DNA of 64,000 nt, taken from NCBI RefSeq assembly GCF_000335475.2, contig NZ_ANAH02000009.1:310001-374000 (forward strand), in the 5' to 3' direction. The stretch comes from Cystobacter fuscus DSM 2262. Lineage in GTDB: Bacteria; Myxococcota; Myxococcia; Myxococcales; Myxococcaceae. How positions within the stretch are numbered: position 1 is the stretch's first letter; every line of letters begins with the position of its first letter. The translations under genes were made by a program, and so were the position numbers. The notes beneath the pieces were generated by a model that saw only the letters and a list, made by a program, of their open reading frames with translations, ran no database searches and had not been told where the DNA came from. Positions 61,135 to 64,000 of the stretch are shown here, piece after piece.

Positions 61135-64000
61135 ATGCAACGGTTGTTCTCGCGGCAGAAGAGTCTTTCTCTCGCCGCCCTGCTTCTATTGCCACTCGCG
61201 GCCTGTAACCCCGATCCCACTCCGGGGCCCGACGACGCGGGAACCACCAACCCCCCTCCCACCGACGCGGGCACCGACGCCGGTACCCCCGATGACTGGC
61301 CGGCCATCCAGAGCGCGATCCCCAAGGACCCCGAGCTCGAGAAGCGGATCGACACCCTGCTCTCGAAGATGTCGCTCGAGGAGAAGGTCGGGCAGATCAC
61401 CCAGGTGGAGATCTCCAACGTCACCCCGGACGAGGTGAAGCAGTACCACCTCGGCTCCGTGCTCAACGGCGGTGGCGCGTGGCCCAACGGCAAGAAGGGC
61501 TCCACGGTGGCGGAGTGGAACGCGCTGGCCGATCAGCTCTGGGCGGCCTCGGTGGATCCGGCCAACGGCCAACGCATCCCCATCATCTGGGGCGTGGACG
61601 CGGTGCACGGGCACAACAACGTGAAGGGCGCCACCCTCTTCCCGCACAACATCGGCCTGGGCGCCGCGAATGATCCCGAGCTGGTGAAGCGCATTGGCGA
61701 GGTGACGGCGCGTGAAGTGGCCCAGACGGGTCTGGACTGGGCCTTCGGGCCGACGGTCGCCGTCGTGCGCGATGACCGCTGGGGCCGCACCTACGAGGGC
61801 TACTCCGAGGACCCCGCCATCGTCGAGTCCTTCGCCGGCAAGATCGTCGAGGGGCTCCAGGGCCAGCTCGGCAAGGACGCGAAGGCGAACGAGAAGGTGA
61901 TCGCCTCGGTCAAGCACTTCCTGGGCGACGGCGCCACGAACGAGGGCAAGGACCAGGGCGTCACCCGGTTGACGGAGAAGCAGCTGCGCGACATCCATGG
62001 CCGCGGCTACTTCACGGCGCTCGCGGCCGGTTCGCAGACGGTCATGGCCTCGTTCAACAGCTGGCAGGACGCGGCCCAGGGCGAGACCGCCAAGGCCTAC
62101 AAGATGCATGGCAACAAGTACCTGCTCACGGACGTGCTGAAGACCAAGATGGGCTTCGACGGCTTCGTCATCTCCGACTGGAACGGCATCGGGCAGATCA
62201 CCCGGAACAACAGCGACTCGCCCCGGGACTGCACCAACGGTGACTGCCCGCAGGCCATCAACGCCGGCGTCGACATGGTGATGGTGCCCTACCGCACCGA
62301 TTGGAAGCCCTTCATCACCAACACGATCGCCTCCGTGAAGAATGGGGAGATTCCCCAGGCGCGCCTGGATGACGCGGTCCGCCGCATCCTGCGCGTGAAG
62401 CTGCGCTTGGGCCTCTTCGAGAAGCCCAAGCCCTCGGAGCGCAACGCCTCGCACGAGATTGGCACCGCGGAGAACCGGGCCGTGGCCCGGGAGGCGGTGC
62501 GCAAGTCGCTGGTGCTCCTCAAGAACAACGGTGGCACCCTGCCCCTGGCTCGCTCGGCCAAGGTGCTCGTGGCGGGCAAGAGCGCCGACAACCTGTCGAA
62601 CCAGTCTGGCGGCTGGTCCATCACCTGGCAGGGCACGGACAACACCAACGCCGACTTCGGCGGCGGCACCACCCTGTGGGAGGCCATCCGGAAGATCGCC
62701 CCCAACGCGAAGCTGGACACCAGCGCGGATGGCGCTCAGGCGGACGCGAGCTACGACGTCGCCGTGGTCGTGATTGGCGAGACGCCCTACGCCGAGGGCA
62801 ATGGCGACATCGGCAAGACCAAGACGCTGGAGCTCGCCCGGCTGCGCCCGGAGGACTACACGCTGCTGCAGAGCCTCAAGGCCAAGGGCGTGAAGAAGAT
62901 CGTCACGGTGCTCTTCTCCGGCCGTCCGCTCTACACCAACAAGGAGCTCAACGTGTCCGACGCTTTCGTCGCCGCGTGGCTGCCCGGCACCGAGGGCGAG
63001 GGTCTGACGGACGTGCTGTTCCGCAAGGCCGATGGCACCATCGACCACGACTTCCACGGCAAGCTCTCCTTCTCGTGGCCCAAGGCGTCCTGCCAGGTGT
63101 CGATCAACAAGGGCGATGCGAACTACGATCCGCTCTTCGCCTATGGCTACGGCCTGACGTATGCCCAGACCCAGGAACTGGGCGCGTTCGAGGAGAAGAC
63201 CCAGACCAACGGCTGTGGCGTGGAGCCGGGAGACGGGAGCACCACCAACCTCCCGCTGACCCTCTTCGAGCGCGGCAACCAGGATGACTGGGTGATGCGC
63301 ATCGGCGCGCCGTCCAACTGGGGCGGCATCGACGTGCGGCAGGGCACCAGCAACACCACGAGCCTGGCTCCCAATGAAATCAGCGTCACCCCGGTGGACG
63401 ACGAGGGCGGGCTCCAGTGGGCCGCGGTCAACGTCAAGTTCAGCGGCACGGGGCAGGTGTACATGCAGAACAAGAACGGCAACGAGGGCCGCAACCTCCA
63501 GCCCTACCTGAACTCCAAGGGCGCGCTCGTCTTCGCGGTGAAGGTGAACACGGCGCCGAGCGCCCAGGTGAACCTGTCCACGCACTGCATCTACCCGTGC
63601 CAGGGGGAGATCCAGATCACCGAGACCCTCAAGGGCCTGGCGGGCAAGGGGTGGAGCGAGCTGGCGGTTCCGCTCCAGTGCTTCGCGGACAAGGGGCTGG
63701 ACTTCGGCCTCGTGAACTCGCCCTTCCTGCTCTACACCTCGGACACGCTGGACGTGACGCTCGCCAGCATCCGCTGGGAGCCGAACCGGGCGGGCAACGT
63801 GAGCTGCACGAGCACGCCTCCCGTGACGCCCATCGCCATCACCGATGACAAGGACGCCTACGTCAACGGCGTGTCCGACACCGCGCTCTTCGCCACGCCC
63901 AACGCATGGACCAGTGGGACGACGGGGACGGTGACGCTGAATCCCGCGTTCGACATCGGCGGGGGGGAGAAGGTCATCGACGTGGTGATGAGTGGCCTCA
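61135..64000 (+). CDS. Glycoside hydrolase family 3 beta-glucosidase-type lipoprotein (cut by window end)
   Basis: At least 955 codons are present and no stop is reached. A lipoprotein signal peptide (LAAC, Cys24) is followed by an acidic Pro/Thr/Asp-rich linker and the GH3 N-terminal TIM barrel (about 60-400, RIPIIWGVDAVHGHNNVKGATLFPHNIGLGA and KHFLGDGATNEGKD). The nucleophile is D348 in GFVISDWNGIGQ. Next come the GH3 C-terminal domain (about 435-680, RSLVLLKNNGGTLPL in near form, and GTEGEGLTDVLF) and an ExoP-like C-terminal galactose-binding-like region. It resembles secreted beta-1,3/1,4-glucan exohydrolases. A ggagctggac site precedes the ATG. It acts outside the inner membrane in polysaccharide breakdown. 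Confidence 0.92.
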   Translation, partial: MQRLFSRQKSLSLAALLLLPLAACNPDPTPGPDDAGTTNPPPTDAGTDAGTPDDWPAIQSAIPKDPELEKRIDTLLSKMSLEEKVGQITQVEISNVTPDEVKQYHLGSVLNGGGAWPNGKKGSTVAEWNALADQLWAASVDPANGQRIPIIWGVDAVHGHNNVKGATLFPHNIGLGAANDPELVKRIGEVTAREVAQTGLDWAFGPTVAVVRDDRWGRTYEGYSEDPAIVESFAGKIVEGLQGQLGKDAKANEKVIASVKHFLGDGATNEGKDQGVTRLTEKQLRDIHGRGYFTALAAGSQTVMASFNSWQDAAQGETAKAYKMHGNKYLLTDVLKTKMGFDGFVISDWNGIGQITRNNSDSPRDCTNGDCPQAINAGVDMVMVPYRTDWKPFITNTIASVKNGEIPQARLDDAVRRILRVKLRLGLFEKPKPSERNASHEIGTAENRAVAREAVRKSLVLLKNNGGTLPLARSAKVLVAGKSADNLSNQSGGWSITWQGTDNTNADFGGGTTLWEAIRKIAPNAKLDTSADGAQADASYDVAVVVIGETPYAEGNGDIGKTKTLELARLRPEDYTLLQSLKAKGVKKIVTVLFSGRPLYTNKELNVSDAFVAAWLPGTEGEGLTDVLFRKADGTIDHDFHGKLSFSWPKASCQVSINKGDANYDPLFAYGYGLTYAQTQELGAFEEKTQTNGCGVEPGDGSTTNLPLTLFERGNQDDWVMRIGAPSNWGGIDVRQGTSNTTSLAPNEISVTPVDDEGGLQWAAVNVKFSGTGQVYMQNKNGNEGRNLQPYLNSKGALVFAVKVNTAPSAQVNLSTHCIYPCQGEIQITETLKGLAGKGWSELAVPLQCFADKGLDFGLVNSPFLLYTSDTLDVTLASIRWEPNRAGNVSCTSTPPVTPIAITDDKDAYVNGVSDTALFATPNAWTSGTTGTVTLNPAFDIGGGEKVIDVVMSGL

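Overview
The window is about 70-75% G+C across most genes, with tightly packed genes that are often convergent. It encodes many lipoproteins (lipobox signal peptides), a Myxococcota-restricted DUF2378 protein, and a double-CXXCG (SitI6-type) immunity protein. Together these point to a myxobacterium, most likely of the Cystobacter/Archangium group. That placement is inferred from gene content, not from an rRNA; I saw no rRNA, tRNA, CRISPR array, insertion sequence or prophage.

Layout. 0-0.8 kb: a GC-poor stretch with two copies of a 19-bp repeat and a cysteine-rich lipoprotein. 0.8-6.8 kb: a helicase-exonuclease pair of the MrfAB (YprAB) DNA-repair type, convergent with an FUSC-type membrane protein. 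7-12.2 kb: a double cyclic-nucleotide-binding protein, a TetR-aminotransferase-FAD monooxygenase operon and a GST-like protein. 12.3-17.2 kb: two secreted lipoprotein peptidases (M13 and S9A) and a small lipoprotein. 17.2-23 kb: an oxidative-stress block of Dps, AhpD, AhpC, a divergent sigma-54 activator, a DUF3014 protein, an XRE-cupin regulator and iron superoxide dismutase. 23-28.2 kb: a PAS histidine kinase, an acetyltransferase and a soluble lytic transglycosylase. 28.4-31.3 kb: an SMC-like ATPase and an R3H/Ycf45-like ATPase. 31.3-35.5 kb: secreted proteins, including a CHAP-fold lipoprotein and a ThuA-ricin fusion. 35.7-38 kb: a CIO-type cytochrome bd oxidase. 38.8-41.3 kb: a lower-GC toxin/immunity islet. 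41-52.6 kb: a DUF885 peptidase, an acyl-CoA synthetase, DUF2378, a phosphoesterase, a secreted nuclease/phosphatase-fold protein and an AI-2E-type transporter. 52.8-57.6 kb: xanthine dehydrogenase XdhAB and an esterase. 57.6-58.6 kb: a heme-oxygenase-like protein and a small metal-site protein behind a Fur-like box. 58.7-64 kb: an acetyltransferase, a pseudouridine synthase, a polysaccharide deacetylase and a GH3 glucosidase cut by the window end.

The strongest functional stories are four. (1) A lipoprotein with a PD-(D/E)XK-like C-terminus is followed by two immunity-type genes, resembling the outer-membrane-exchange (Sit) toxins of myxobacteria. (2) ahpC has a near-perfect -24/-12 promoter and faces a GAF-AAA-Fis activator gene, so peroxide defence is probably under sigma-54 control here. 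(3) An iron-responsive two-gene operon pairs a CxCGHIH miniprotein with a heme-oxygenase-like protein that lacks the expected proximal histidine. (4) A myxobacterial mrfAB repair operon. Start codons were chosen from ribosome-binding sites, signal peptides and family alignment, and are noted where they shorten the longest open frame.
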